The notes beneath the pieces were generated by a model. That model saw only the letters and a list, made by a program, of their open reading frames with translations, made no database searches and was not told the DNA's origin. Positions 19,379 to 28,045 of a stretch of 64,000 bases of DNA are shown one piece after another. This stretch comes from an uncultured Pseudomonadota bacterium. Lineage in GTDB: Bacteria > Pseudomonadota > Alphaproteobacteria > RF32 > CAG-239. Positions within the stretch are counted from its first letter, which is position 1. Every line of letters begins with the position of its first letter. The position numbers and the translations under genes are program-made. The stretch spans positions 118,522 to 182,521 of the forward strand of contig CASFUZ010000001.1 in assembly GCA_949298065.1 (NCBI GenBank). The letters are read 5' to 3'.

Positions 19379-20533
19379 TTACTCAGCCCCAAACAATAAA
19401 TACTTAAGGTTCTGAATAACACGTCCGAAAAAGCCGAGCTTTTCCACACTATTTTCGGCAACCAAAGGTACAATTTCCATCTCTTGTTCGTCCAAAGAAA
19501 TTTTAACCTCGCCAAGCTTATCTCCTTTGGCAACGGGAGCCACAATCGGCTTACTGTAAACTGCCGTCATTTTTACCTTAGCAGCCTGATTTTTCTTCAA
19601 AGTGCGCTTAATTGTTTCCGGCACAATCAAATTAACTTCTTTCTGTTGACCAAAAGAAACCGGAACTTCAGCCACAACCTGATTTTGACTTAACAAATCA
19701 TAGTTGTTAAACTCACGGAATCCCCATTCCATAAGGCGTTCAGCCTCTTCCGAACGCTCTTTGTTAGAGCTCAAGCCGGTCATAACCTCAATCAAACGTC
19801 TATCACCTTTTTTAGCCGATGCCGCCAAGCAGAAACCGGCTTCTTCCGTATGCCCCGTTTTCAAACCATCGGCATTAGACATAGAATAAAGCAACGGATT
19901 GCGGTTGCCTTGCGTAATATTATTATGTGTATAATATTTTTCCGAAAAGATATGATAAAATTCCGGAAATTCTTTAATGATATGCTGAGATAACTTGGCC
20001 AAATCCTCAACCGACATTTTTTGGTCCGGATGAGGTAATCCCGTAGAGTTTGCAAAAGAACTATTGTTTAAACCAAGCTCTCTGGCTCTCTTATTCATCA
20101 TTTCGGCAAAATCATCTTCCGAACCGGCCAAATTTTCGGCAGCAACAATGCAAGCATCATTACCTGACTGTATCAAAATCCCCTTTAATATCTCTTCAAC
20201 ACGAACTTTTTCACCGATTTTTAAAAACATCGTAGAACCGCCGCTTGCAGCACCACCAAGTTTCCAAGCTCTTTCACTGACCGTAAAAGTATCATCTAAA
20301 GATAAAGAACCGTCTTTCAACTTTTCAAAAATCATATTAACGGTCATCAACTTACTCATAGATGCCGGCGCAACCATTTTTTCATGGTCTTTCACATACA
20401 AATATTGTCCGGTATCATAATCCATCAAAATAGCATTGCGCGCTTTGGTCTCAATCGCCCAAGCATTTCCGATACCAAGCAATATAACACCTGTTGTCAA
20501 AACCGATGCATATAATTTTTTTCTGCCAAACAT
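19379..20533 (-). CDS. D-alanyl-D-alanine carboxypeptidase (PBP5/6 type)
   Basis: A 384-residue periplasmic DD-carboxypeptidase (family S11) trimming peptidoglycan pentapeptides. A signal peptide (residues 1-24, ending GNAWA) is followed by the catalytic S-x-x-K in APASMSKLMT, S-x-N in SGNDACIVA and K-T-G in LKTGHTEE. The C-terminal beta domain (about 280-355) and a final amphipathic helix (FFGRVIQNLKYLLF) give membrane attachment. I start at 20533, which has AAGGA 7 bases ahead, rather than 21 bases upstream. It lies downstream of rlpA, so wall-hydrolysis functions are clustered. Confidence 0.94.
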   Translation of the reverse strand: MFGRKKLYASVLTTGVILLGIGNAWAIETKARNAILMDYDTGQYLYVKDHEKMVAPASMSKLMTVNMIFEKLKDGSLSLDDTFTVSERAWKLGGAASGGSTMFLKIGEKVRVEEILKGILIQSGNDACIVAAENLAGSEDDFAEMMNKRARELGLNNSSFANSTGLPHPDQKMSVEDLAKLSQHIIKEFPEFYHIFSEKYYTHNNITQGNRNPLLYSMSNADGLKTGHTEEAGFCLAASAKKGDRRLIEVMTGLSSNKERSEEAERLMEWGFREFNNYDLLSQNQVVAEVPVSFGQQKEVNLIVPETIKRTLKKNQAAKVKMTAVYSKPIVAPVAKGDKLGEVKISLDEQEMEIVPLVAENSVEKLGFFGRVIQNLKYLLFGAE

Positions 20534-20557
20534 TTTACTATCCTTTACTCCCAAACT

Positions 20558-21418
20558 TTAATCCTGAACAACTTTTGCATTATAAATACCAAAATTCTTA
20601 ACTTTGGCTAATGTAACTTCAGCTTCTTCGGCATAGCTGAACGGGCCGATACGAACACGATAAAATCTATTTCCGTCAACATCCGCTTTTGCCACGTTAG
20701 CATTTCCGAACTTGCTTAATTTTGAGCTCAACTCTTCAGCCGCATCATGCTTCACAAAAGAACCCGCTTGCACAAAATAGTTCTTTTCTGCAGCCACACC
20801 GCCGGCCGCATTATACGGGTTATCCAAGCGCAAGGGCTCAAACTCCGAAAACTCCATTTTTTTAATCGGCGTTGTCTTTTTAGCCGCAACCTTAACCGGC
20901 TCAACCTTTTCTCCGGTCAATGCAGCTTTAAGCTCTTTGCTTTCCTTCTCCAGCAGTTCCACTCTGACCTTGGCTGTTCCCTTGGTTTGGAATCCGAGCA
21001 ACTGAGCGCCTCTTTTGGAAATATCTATAATACGATTTTTGGCATAAGGGCCGCGGTCATTCACGCGCAGCACAAGCGAGCGCCCGTTTTCAAGGTTCGT
21101 AACTTTTACAATAGACGGCAAAGGAAGCGTCCTGTGCGCTGCCGTTAATGTGTTCATATCATAAATTTCGCCGTTAGCGGTTTTTTTATTATGAAAATCA
21201 GAGCCATACCAAGAGGCTATACCTACTTCGGAATAATCATAATCTTCAGCCGGATAATAAGTTTTTCCCATAATTTTATAGGGGTTTCCCACCTTATAAG
21301 TTCCACCCGTACCGCTGATTGCCGCTGCCTGAGAATAACCATCCGGTCCTGATGTAGAAGCACATCCGGACAACAGAGCCAACATTCCCAAAACAGCTAT
21401 ATTACTTCTTAACTTCAT
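20558..21418 (-). CDS. rlpA: Septal-ring lytic transglycosylase RlpA family lipoprotein
   Basis: A 286-residue lipoprotein with a lipobox (LLSGCAS, Cys near residue 19). A double-psi beta-barrel domain follows (GIASWYGSDFHNKKTANGE, TAAHRTLPLPSIVKV, VLRVNDRGPY, IIDISKRGAQLLGF), carrying the Glu and Asp residues associated with lytic activity on denuded glycan. The C-terminus is a SPOR domain (YFVQAGSFVKHDAAEEL to the end) that binds septal peptidoglycan. The length is normal. It lies 24 bases before the dac gene. Confidence 0.94.
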   Translation of the reverse strand: MKLRSNIAVLGMLALLSGCASTSGPDGYSQAAAISGTGGTYKVGNPYKIMGKTYYPAEDYDYSEVGIASWYGSDFHNKKTANGEIYDMNTLTAAHRTLPLPSIVKVTNLENGRSLVLRVNDRGPYAKNRIIDISKRGAQLLGFQTKGTAKVRVELLEKESKELKAALTGEKVEPVKVAAKKTTPIKKMEFSEFEPLRLDNPYNAAGGVAAEKNYFVQAGSFVKHDAAEELSSKLSKFGNANVAKADVDGNRFYRVRIGPFSYAEEAEVTLAKVKNFGIYNAKVVQD

Positions 21419-21489
21419 AAAATTCCCTAAAATTCAAAATCATTCGCTATAATTTACCCTTTTTTTTTCGTTCCGTAAAGCACGATATT

Positions 21490-22767
21490 TCACTTGTGTA
21501 ATTTTCTTTCCGGCACAGGCACCGCGAAGCCGATTGTAGGATTATAACGGTTAATTTTTTGCAAAAGCTGATAATCGGGATACCCATCTTGCGGCATATT
21601 TGCCTTTTTCTGCACTTTTTTAATCGCATTTCGGGTCTTCGTACCAAGCATTCCGTCTTCATCCAGCTTAAACCAACCGAGTTTATTAATAAAGGACTGG
21701 ATTTTCAAAACATCATCCGTTTTAACCCGCACGGCCGGATTCATTACGACCGGCTTCCATTTTGCATCAGACTTAATATAATCCGCCAACATTCCAATCG
21801 CTAAAGCATAATTTTCGGAGCGATTCCAATTCATAATTTTTCTGAAATTTTCTCTGATTAAATAAGCAACCCCCTTACGCCCTTCCGGCAAAATAATGGA
21901 GACCACCTCATCATCAGGCAAATCAAGACTTTGGTTATTTTTGGTTTTAACGCCGATTTTGCGCCATTGTTTGACCGTTTTCTTTACATCTCTGCCACTT
22001 AAGGCATAATCAAAATTCCACGGTAAGCTAACTTCTTCTCCCCAATCTTGTCCGGCTTGCCACCCCATAGACGACAAATAGTTTGCCGCCGAAGCAATCG
22101 CATCTTCAAAGGAGTGCCAAATATCAATTTTGCCATCACCGTTATAATCCACGGCATAAGCATTAAAAGTTGATGGCATAAACTGAAAATGTCCCATAGC
22201 CCCAGCCCAAGACCCTTCCATTTGCTTAGGTTCAACTTGCCATTTGTCAATAATCGTCAGAGCTTGAAACAACTCCTCTTTAAAAAACTTCGGTCTTCTT
22301 TTGTCATAACTAAGCGTTGTTAAGGCATCAATCACCTCATAATTACCGAAATTCTGCCCAAAATTCGTTTCCATTCCCCAAAAAGCAATCAGATAACTAA
22401 CCTGCACGCCATATTTTTTCTCCATATCCTTAAACAAGGGATAAAGTTGTTTGTATTTTTCACGCGCTTTTGCCACTTTTTTGGCATTAACTACTCGGTT
22501 CAGGTATTCGGTTGAGGTTAGAACAAACTCAATTTGCTTGCGGTCAATTTTAACCACTTCGGGATCTGGGTGATAATAGTCATTTTTGCCATAAGCCAAA
22601 TCTATCGTTTTTTTGGAGATTCCGCGCTCAATCATCTCTTCTTTTAAGTCATTCAGCCATTTTGTATAAACCTCTGGTGTTGCTGTTTTTTCGGCAGCAC
22701 CGACCAAAGCAGGCACACATAAAGACGTTGCAAGCAGCAAAATTCCGAATTTTGTTCTCATTTTCAT
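21490..22767 (-). CDS. MltB-like lytic murein transglycosylase with C-terminal peptidoglycan-binding domain
   Basis: A 425-residue periplasmic enzyme cleaving the glycan strand of peptidoglycan. A signal peptide (about residues 1-24, ending LVGAA) is followed by an SLT-2/MltB domain: LIAFWGMETNFGQNFG with the catalytic Glu, AMGHFQFMPSTFNAYAVD, IWHSFEDAIASAANYL and RNFRKIMNWN. A peptidoglycan-binding domain (residues about 345-405, LQ-type repeat KIQSFINKLGWFKLDEDGMLG) follows. The start is uncertain between ATGs at 22767 and 22761. It lies 70 bases upstream of rlpA, perhaps with its own promoter. Confidence 0.92.
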   Translation of the reverse strand: MKMRTKFGILLLATSLCVPALVGAAEKTATPEVYTKWLNDLKEEMIERGISKKTIDLAYGKNDYYHPDPEVVKIDRKQIEFVLTSTEYLNRVVNAKKVAKAREKYKQLYPLFKDMEKKYGVQVSYLIAFWGMETNFGQNFGNYEVIDALTTLSYDKRRPKFFKEELFQALTIIDKWQVEPKQMEGSWAGAMGHFQFMPSTFNAYAVDYNGDGKIDIWHSFEDAIASAANYLSSMGWQAGQDWGEEVSLPWNFDYALSGRDVKKTVKQWRKIGVKTKNNQSLDLPDDEVVSIILPEGRKGVAYLIRENFRKIMNWNRSENYALAIGMLADYIKSDAKWKPVVMNPAVRVKTDDVLKIQSFINKLGWFKLDEDGMLGTKTRNAIKKVQKKANMPQDGYPDYQLLQKINRYNPTIGFAVPVPERKLHK

Positions 22768-22909
22768 CCCGATATATCAATTATTTATAATAATATACAA
22801 TCACAGGCTTTTAAAAACAGTTAATGTCAGATAAATTTTTATAGATAATTTGAAACTCATATTTATAATGAGTATATAAAAGCAAAAACATAACAAAAGA
22901 GAGGTTATT

Positions 22910-24292
22910 ATGGTTGCAACACGTTCCCGCTTTCAACGCCACTTTTGGCTCTATCTCATAGCCGCCGTGGCATCTTTGGGCGGTTTATTAGCCGGTTTTG
23001 ACATGGGCGTTATCTCCGGCGCGCTCTTGTTCATCAACGACACCTGGAACATGTCGGACTTCACCAAAGGTTGGGTTGTCAGTTCTGCCATTGTCGGCGC
23101 GGTTATCGGCGCGGCAGGTAATGGTTTTCTGGCAGACATTTACGGCCGCAAAAAAGTAATTATCGCCACGGCGCTTATTTTTGCGGTTGGATCAATTCTT
23201 TGCGGCATAGCACCGAGCATTGGCTGGCTGATTGCCGGACGTATGATTTTAGGACTTGCTGTTGGTATGGTTAACTTTGTCATTCCGCTTTACTTGTCGG
23301 AAATCTCGCCGCAAAAAGTCCGCGGAATGCTGGTTTCGCTTTATCAACTGGCCATCACGGCGGGAATTTTGTTCTCTTACCTCATTAACCGTATTTTTGC
23401 TTTAAGTGAAAACAACTGGCGCTGGATGTTGGGTTCAGGACTTTTCCCCGCCATCATTATGTTGATAGGCATCTGTTTTTTGGGCGACACACCGCGTTGG
23501 CTGATTAGCAAAAAACGCGATGATGAAGCCCGCAAAATTTTCAAAGATATTGACCCTGATTGCGACCCCGAACAACAAATCTGCGAAATCCGCCAAACTA
23601 TTAAGCGCGCCCAAAAAGATGACGGACACGCCGCTTTCAAGCGTTGGATGCTTATGCCCGTGTTTGTCGGTGTCGGTATGATGTTTATGCAAATCTGCAC
23701 CGGTATCAATACCATCATTTACTACACCACCACCATTTTCAAGGTTGCGGGCTTTTCTTCGGCTATTGGCGCAATTTATGCTACCATAGGCATTGGTTTT
23801 GTAAACTTCTTAATGACCTTTGTCGCCATCATCTTTGCTGACCGTATCGGCCGCAAACCTTTGCTTTATGCCGGCTTAAGCGGTGTAACCGTTAGCTTGT
23901 TTGCTTTGGGCGCTTCTTTCTGGTTTGCCGATGCTTTGGGCGATAATCTTAAATGGATGGCTGTCGGCAGCGTTGTAGTTTATATTGCCTCTTTTGCCTT
24001 CTCACTCGGCCCGATTGGTTGGATTGTCGTTTCAGAAATCTTACCGCTCAAGATCCGCGGCTTGGCTATGAGCATTTGCACGGTTGCCAATATGGCCTTC
24101 AACTTCATTGTTGTCTTAACCTTCTTGCCGCTCATCAACAGCATCGGCGAAGCTTGGACATTCTGGATTTATGGCATTATCGGCATTTTCTGCCTGTTCT
24201 TCACTTATTATCTGTTACCCGAAACCAAAGGCCGCTCTTTGGAACAGATAGAAAAGAATTGGGCGGAAGGCGTCCCTGCCCGTAAGTTCTAA
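22910..24292 (+). CDS. MFS sugar:proton symporter (sugar porter family)
   Basis: A 460-residue twelve-helix transporter of the sugar-porter branch of the major facilitator superfamily, resembling galactose, xylose or arabinose symporters. Signature motifs are GFDMGVISGAL in helix 1, the loop 2-3 motif DIYGRKKVI, a variant of PESPRWL (GDTPRWLISK), ADRIGRKPLL in the second half, and the C-terminal PETKGRSLEQIE. A good ribosome site (AGAGAGG) precedes the start. It is a single-gene unit flanked by its own terminator; the sugar specificity cannot be read from sequence. GC content is higher than in the rest of the window. Confidence 0.93.
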   Translation: MVATRSRFQRHFWLYLIAAVASLGGLLAGFDMGVISGALLFINDTWNMSDFTKGWVVSSAIVGAVIGAAGNGFLADIYGRKKVIIATALIFAVGSILCGIAPSIGWLIAGRMILGLAVGMVNFVIPLYLSEISPQKVRGMLVSLYQLAITAGILFSYLINRIFALSENNWRWMLGSGLFPAIIMLIGICFLGDTPRWLISKKRDDEARKIFKDIDPDCDPEQQICEIRQTIKRAQKDDGHAAFKRWMLMPVFVGVGMMFMQICTGINTIIYYTTTIFKVAGFSSAIGAIYATIGIGFVNFLMTFVAIIFADRIGRKPLLYAGLSGVTVSLFALGASFWFADALGDNLKWMAVGSVVVYIASFAFSLGPIGWIVVSEILPLKIRGLAMSICTVANMAFNFIVVLTFLPLINSIGEAWTFWIYGIIGIFCLFFTYYLLPETKGRSLEQIEKNWAEGVPARKF

Positions 24293-24308
24293 AACAAGGC
24301 TTAAACAA

Positions 24309-24349
24309 AAAAAGACGTGTTCTCTTCTGAGAATACGTCTTTTTTTTTG
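24309..24349. terminator. Intrinsic terminator between the sugar transporter and pyrF
   Basis: A 14-bp stem with one G-U pair (AAAGACGTGTTCTC at 24311-24324 with GAGAATACGTCTTT), a TTCT loop and T/A tracts on both strands. It serves the convergent pair. Confidence 0.88.
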
Positions 24350-24365
24350 CTTGGTTTTTCAAATA

Positions 24366-25193
24366 TTATCTATCAATCTTTTCCAAAAGCACCAGCATCC
24401 TTTGTTGAAGAAGGAAAGCTTCTTCTTTAGCGGCTTCCGCATAGTATCTGCCAGTATCAGCATAAATGATACCTCGGGAAGAATTAACAATCAACCCGCA
24501 GTTGTCGTTCATACCATATTCAGCAACTTTTTCCAAACTACCGCCCTGAGCACCGACACCGGGAACAAGCAAGAAGTGGTTAGGAACAATTTTGCGAATA
24601 TCTGCCAACATTTCTGCCTGAGTTGCACCGACAACATACATCATCTTGTTCTCATCGGCCCATTGTTGAGAAGTTTTCAAAACCTTCTCAAACAACATTT
24701 CACCATTGGCATCTTCCATCAACTCAAAGTCTTCAGCGCCTTTGTTTGAGGTCAAAGCCAACAGAATAACCCATTTTCCGTTATATTTCAGGAAAGGTTC
24801 AACACTATCCATCCCCATATAAGGTGCAACGGTAACCGCATCTGCTTTGAGTGTGGAGAACATAGCTTTGGCATAACGCTCACTTGTGTTTCCGATATCA
24901 CCGCGCTTGGCATCTGCAATAACCAGAATCTCCGGATAATTTTGATGAATATAATCCACCGTCTTTTTCAAGCTCATCAAGCCGTAAGCAAAACTTTCTT
25001 CATAAAATGCCAGATTCGGCTTGAACGCCACCGCAAATTCGGCCGTTGCATCAATAATTCCCTTATTAAACGCAAAGATAGGATCTTCCTCACCCATTAA
25101 GAACTGAGGAATTTTTTGAATATCCGTATCCAGTCCCACACACAAAAAAGATTTTTTAGCAAAAATCTGATTCACTAAATCTAAATAATTCAT
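24366..25193 (-). CDS. pyrF: Orotidine 5'-phosphate decarboxylase
   Basis: A 275-residue decarboxylase producing UMP, the last step of de novo pyrimidine synthesis. It is the longer (type 2, UMP-synthase-like) form, with [15 protein letters not shown] at the start, the active-site Asp-Lys-x-x-Asp in [15 protein letters not shown] near residue 92, [10 protein letters not shown], and the phosphate-binding [10 protein letters not shown] and [10 protein letters not shown] near the end. It is convergent with the sugar transporter and has no operon partner. Its upstream side borders the tRNA-Ser element. Confidence 0.95.
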   Translation of the reverse strand: MNYLDLVNQIFAKKSFLCVGLDTDIQKIPQFLMGEEDPIFAFNKGIIDATAEFAVAFKPNLAFYEESFAYGLMSLKKTVDYIHQNYPEILVIADAKRGDIGNTSERYAKAMFSTLKADAVTVAPYMGMDSVEPFLKYNGKWVILLALTSNKGAEDFELMEDANGEMLFEKVLKTSQQWADENKMMYVVGATQAEMLADIRKIVPNHFLLVPGVGAQGGSLEKVAEYGMNDNCGLIVNSSRGIIYADTGRYYAEAAKEEAFLLQQRMLVLLEKIDR

Positions 25194-25337
25194 AAAACAA
25201 ACGTTTTAAGGATTAAACATAAAAAATCTATAATCACAAAATACAGGGACACTTATAACGCTAGTTTACAGATATTTCAAGATTTTTGTACAAATATATT
25301 ATATTCCTCGGATCAAATAACATTGATTTAAAAACAG

Positions 25338-25367
25338 AAAAACGACCCTAAAAGGTCGTTTTTCTTT
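25338..25367. terminator. Displaced terminator of tRNA-Ser
   Basis: A 10-bp perfect stem (AAAAACGACC at 25338-25347 with GGTCGTTTTT at 25354-25363). It lies immediately outside the left attachment repeat, where the 3' end of tRNA-Ser would have been before insertion. It is probably the original tRNA terminator, separated from its gene by the element. Confidence 0.7.
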
Positions 25368-25388
25368 AATTGGCGGAGAGGCAGAGAT
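25368..25388 (-). repeat. Left attachment repeat (copy of tRNA-Ser 3' end)
   Basis: This 21-base segment is identical to 32932-32952. It reproduces the last 18 bases of tRNA-Ser (including CCA) plus 3 bases beyond. The rest of the tRNA is missing here. It is the expected footprint of site-specific insertion by a tyrosine integrase. Confidence 0.9.
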
Positions 25389-25645
25389 AATTTGCCAACG
25401 CCATTATAACACATTGTAAAACCCAAATATTTTTATTTTTCATTTTTTTAAATATGCTATTTTGTAGCACGATTCTGTAATACCCTAGAGTCTAAAAAAA
25501 TTCAATATAAAATTTCCTAATTACAAAATTTAATGAAAAACAAATAAATAAAATTAGATGAATTTTATTTTTGCGTTGGTCTCAACGTATATGATATTAT
25601 TCAAATATATACCAATTACAAAAGTTATATTTTGTATCACGAAAA

Positions 25646-25935
25646 CGGGGAAACAGGCCTTTTGACAGGCACCCTCACGCAGGGAACAAACTGAAAACCT
25701 ATGACGACTAATCCATTGGTATTAGCACCGCAAAATAACCCCTCCGAAGGCGGCTGGCGGAATATAAATAGGGCACGGCTGATGATGTCAGTTAGAAGTC
25801 GGGGCAATATCTGTGCTCATTGATAACCCCAGCATTTAAAATTTGGTTCTTGTTCGGATTTTAAATGTGCCAACCGGAAAAGCAGGTGGAAGGTTCGCAT
25901 TGGCGGTGTGCGGATTTTAAGGAAACATACTTAAT
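25646..25935 (+). ncRNA. Candidate structured non-coding RNA of the tRNA-Ser element
   Basis: There is no convincing reading frame here, yet the base composition rises well above the AT-rich surroundings and stems follow each other closely: CCCT/AGGG (25672-25684), CCTAT/ATAGG enclosing 25698-25772, CTAAT/ATTAG (25708-25725), CTGA/TCAG (25779-25791), GGGG-CAAT/ATTG-CCCC (25801-25830), a 13-bp helix at 25834-25866 with three G-U pairs, and GCCAA/TTGGC (25869-25904). The G-U pairs would be A-C mismatches on the other strand, so transcription is probably rightward. I cannot assign it to a known RNA class. Ends are approximate. Confidence 0.55.
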
Positions 25936-25960
25936 ATAACCAAAACAAGAAAGCAAACTC

Positions 25961-26030
25961 AACGGATATGCTATACTCTTTTTTACCCTCTGTTTATGGG
26001 TAAAAAGAGCAAATCTAACGGATATACTAT
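25961..26030. repeat. Hairpin flanked by a 14-base direct repeat
   Basis: AACGGATAT(G/A)CTAT occurs at 25961-25974 and 26017-26030. Between them CTCTTTTTTACCC pairs with GGGTAAAAAGAG (one bulge). It could be a regulatory site, binding site or processing signal for the adjacent structured RNA or for the gene at 26157. Confidence 0.5.
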
Positions 26031-26100
26031 GAAAAATAAATTATCAAAAAAATAAATTAAGAAAAAAAATTAAATGAGCAATCAAAGATTGCGAAATTTT

Positions 26101-26127
26101 GCCTGAACGAGCAAAGCGAGTTTAGGC
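26101..26127. repeat. Hairpin upstream of the first element gene
   Basis: GCCTGAAC pairs with GTTTAGGC (one G-U pair) around GAGCAAAGCGAG, 29 bases before the ATG at 26157. A smaller hairpin (GCAATCAAAGATTGC) lies just before it. The function is unknown; a leader structure is possible. Confidence 0.4.
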
Positions 26128-26156
26128 ATTAAAATAATTATAAAAAAGGAGAATAA

Positions 26157-26627
26157 ATGAATTTAGAGAAAACCGCCATAAATGACCGCATAGAAGCCAT
26201 AATGAAGGATAATGAGTCAATCAACAGCAAATTAAAATACACCTCACCAGCGAACGAAAAAAAGGCATTACAAGATAAAAAAGCCAAAAACAATAACGAA
26301 TTAAGAAAAGAAAGAACAAAACGCTATAATTTAGAACAAGAAGATGCCGAATTTATTAGAGAATGCTGTCAATATCTTCAAAAATTAGGGATAGTAAAAA
26401 GCCAAAGGCAATTCAGCCAGCAATTTTTGAGTAAAAGCCAAGATTATTTGGGTATGTTGATTTGCGAAAGAAGACAACCACCAATTAACATATTGCACCG
26501 CCTTGTCCAAAATCTGATTCAAATTCAGCCAATTTATGAAGACAAATACACCATCAACAATTATTTAGATATTCTCATTAACCGAGGTAATCAAATAATC
26601 ACAAAAAAATTGCTTAAATATCTATAA
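26157..26627 (+). CDS. Helix-turn-helix-like protein (possibly DUF6626-related)
   Basis: 156 residues. The first 70 are highly charged and predicted to be coiled coil (NNELRKERTKRYNLEQEDAEF). The part around 75-115 (LGIVKSQRQFSQQFLSKSQDYLGMLI split by CERRQPPINIL) looks like a lambda-repressor-type helix-turn-helix and resembles DUF6626 proteins of alphaproteobacteria as I remember them; this is not certain. A good ribosome site (AAGGAGAATAA) precedes it. It is the first gene of the element after the structured RNA, so a regulatory role is plausible but unproven. Confidence 0.6.
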   Translation: MNLEKTAINDRIEAIMKDNESINSKLKYTSPANEKKALQDKKAKNNNELRKERTKRYNLEQEDAEFIRECCQYLQKLGIVKSQRQFSQQFLSKSQDYLGMLICERRQPPINILHRLVQNLIQIQPIYEDKYTINNYLDILINRGNQIITKKLLKYL

Positions 26628-26696
26628 ATTAACCCTACTTTTAAGTTTCGTTAATTGATAAATTTTGATTTTTATAAAAAAAATTAAGGATTAAAA

Positions 26697-26882
26697 ATGG
26701 AAATAATCAGAGCATATCAGCAACTAATGACATACAATAAAAAATATTCATACATCCAGAGCGATGGTAAAATTGTGTTTAATAATAATTGGGCTTGGAT
26801 TGTAGTATTCCAAGCCCAAAATAAAAGAAATTATGCTATTGTAAAATATGATAGCGGAAAATATACTGTAATTGAAGTTTAA
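26697..26882 (+). CDS. Small protein of unknown function
   Basis: 61 residues, not recognised. It is rich in Tyr, Asn and Lys, with alternating hydrophobics in the second half (WAWIVVFQAQNKRNYAIVKY) suggesting a small beta-sheet. The ribosome site AAGGA lies 7 bases before the ATG. It ends one base before the stop of the convergent operon on the other strand. Confidence 0.55.
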   Translation: MEIIRAYQQLMTYNKKYSYIQSDGKIVFNNNWAWIVVFQAQNKRNYAIVKYDSGKYTVIEV

Positions 26883-27254
26883 TTATTTCCAATTTGGAAT
26901 GCAATGTGAATTTGCAAATCTTTCTGTCAAAATACTATTAACACGTGATATAATATCCAATCTAATTGCAATCAATTCAGCATTTGCTCTTCCATTAAAA
27001 TTTAAAGCATCTATTTCTCTTTGAGTAAGATTTAAGTTTTGCCGAATATGTGATTTTACATCTTTTTTTAAACAATCATAATATGGCATATTTGATAATT
27101 TTGAAAGTTCATAATCAACAACATTATCTATTAAAAGGTGTGCAGAACTATTATTTTGTGAAAAACATAATAGAACAATAACACTCCCTATAATCGGCAA
27201 TATATATTTAAGGATATTATTAGAATAACCTGATTTTCTTGTAGTAGGTAGCAT
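26883..27254 (-). CDS. Small secreted or membrane-anchored protein of unknown function
   Basis: 123 residues with an N-terminal hydrophobic segment (ILKYILPIIGSVIVLLCF, residues about 14-31) preceded by basic residues, consistent with a signal peptide or anchor. A helical, cysteine-containing remainder follows (YDCLKKDVKSHIRQNL, AELIAIRLDIISRVNSIL, NSHCIPNW). I place the start at the ATG that overlaps the upstream stop (TAATG) instead of the much longer open frame. It is the last gene of the four-gene operon; translational coupling is likely. Not recognised as a family. Confidence 0.55.
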   Translation of the reverse strand: MLPTTRKSGYSNNILKYILPIIGSVIVLLCFSQNNSSAHLLIDNVVDYELSKLSNMPYYDCLKKDVKSHIRQNLNLTQREIDALNFNGRANAELIAIRLDIISRVNSILTERFANSHCIPNWK

Positions 27255-28030
27255 TATATGAAAAACCAAAGATTGACACCTAAAAGCCCTAATAAGGTTA
27301 GTAAAGCAAAGAACCCACCAAAGCAAATTCCAAATAGCAACTCTATAATTCCAACTTCTTTATCTTTACATATTGATAATAATAACTTTGCGACAAACGC
27401 AAAGAGAGATGCTGGAACAAAACAACCAAATAAGTATCCAGGAACAACTATAAGTCCACGAACAATAAGAATTACTGCTAAAATTGAAAGAACAATCATT
27501 ACCCATTCTGAAACACTAAACTCATCAGAAGATTCTTCAATTTTATTTTTATGATTTATTAATAACTTAATCCTTTTTTCTATTTCATTTATTTTATATA
27601 TTAAATAAATTCCTATTTCTCCCTCTGATAAAACTTTAATATTTTCCCAATCAATTAGATTTATAGTCGGAACAATGTTTTTATTGATAGAACATTCTGT
27701 TGGAATAATTTCAGGAGGTCTTTTATTATTACGATTAATTGGGGCTATACCATTATACATAAAATTACCATTCATTATTTTATTTTCAATAAATGATGTT
27801 TTATTCCAATCAATTTCTATGTCAGTATTAGATTTATTTTCAATCTTAATGTTGAAAAGAATATTGTTTTTAACAGTGAAAACAATGTCAATGTTTTCAT
27901 CAGAATATTTTGCTATCTGAGAATCTATATCATTTAAATATTCTTCTCGTTTTTGATTAAATTCTTCTTCTGTAATAACTCCTTTTTCTTTTAGTTCGTT
28001 AAGTTTTTCTAATTCTTCTGCTGTAATCAT
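27254..28030 (-). CDS. SHOCT-like N-terminus with C-terminal membrane domain
   Basis: 258 residues. Residues 1-35 (LEKLNELKEKGVITEEEFNQ) match the SHOCT helical hairpin, a short oligomerisation-type motif usually found at C-termini. Residues about 40-155 form a beta-rich domain (VFTVKNNILFNIKIENKS). The C-terminus has three or four membrane helices (WVMIVLSILAVILIVRGLIV, then GIIELLFGICFGGFFALL). The soluble part would therefore face the cytoplasm or periplasm in front of a membrane bundle. It is the third gene of the operon, 15 bases after another SHOCT-like gene. Function unknown. Confidence 0.65.
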   Translation of the reverse strand: MITAEELEKLNELKEKGVITEEEFNQKREEYLNDIDSQIAKYSDENIDIVFTVKNNILFNIKIENKSNTDIEIDWNKTSFIENKIMNGNFMYNGIAPINRNNKRPPEIIPTECSINKNIVPTINLIDWENIKVLSEGEIGIYLIYKINEIEKRIKLLINHKNKIEESSDEFSVSEWVMIVLSILAVILIVRGLIVVPGYLFGCFVPASLFAFVAKLLLSICKDKEVGIIELLFGICFGGFFALLTLLGLLGVNLWFFI

Positions 28031-28045
28031 TTTTTACACCTCAAA

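Noticed and set aside
25371..25388. A second tRNA-Ser gene
   Set aside because: Only the last 18 bases match the tRNA; the anticodon and D arms are absent, so it is an attachment-site copy.
25646..25935. A group I or group II intron, or a retron
   Set aside because: No reverse transcriptase or endonuclease gene, no recognisable group II domain V, and no group I core motifs.
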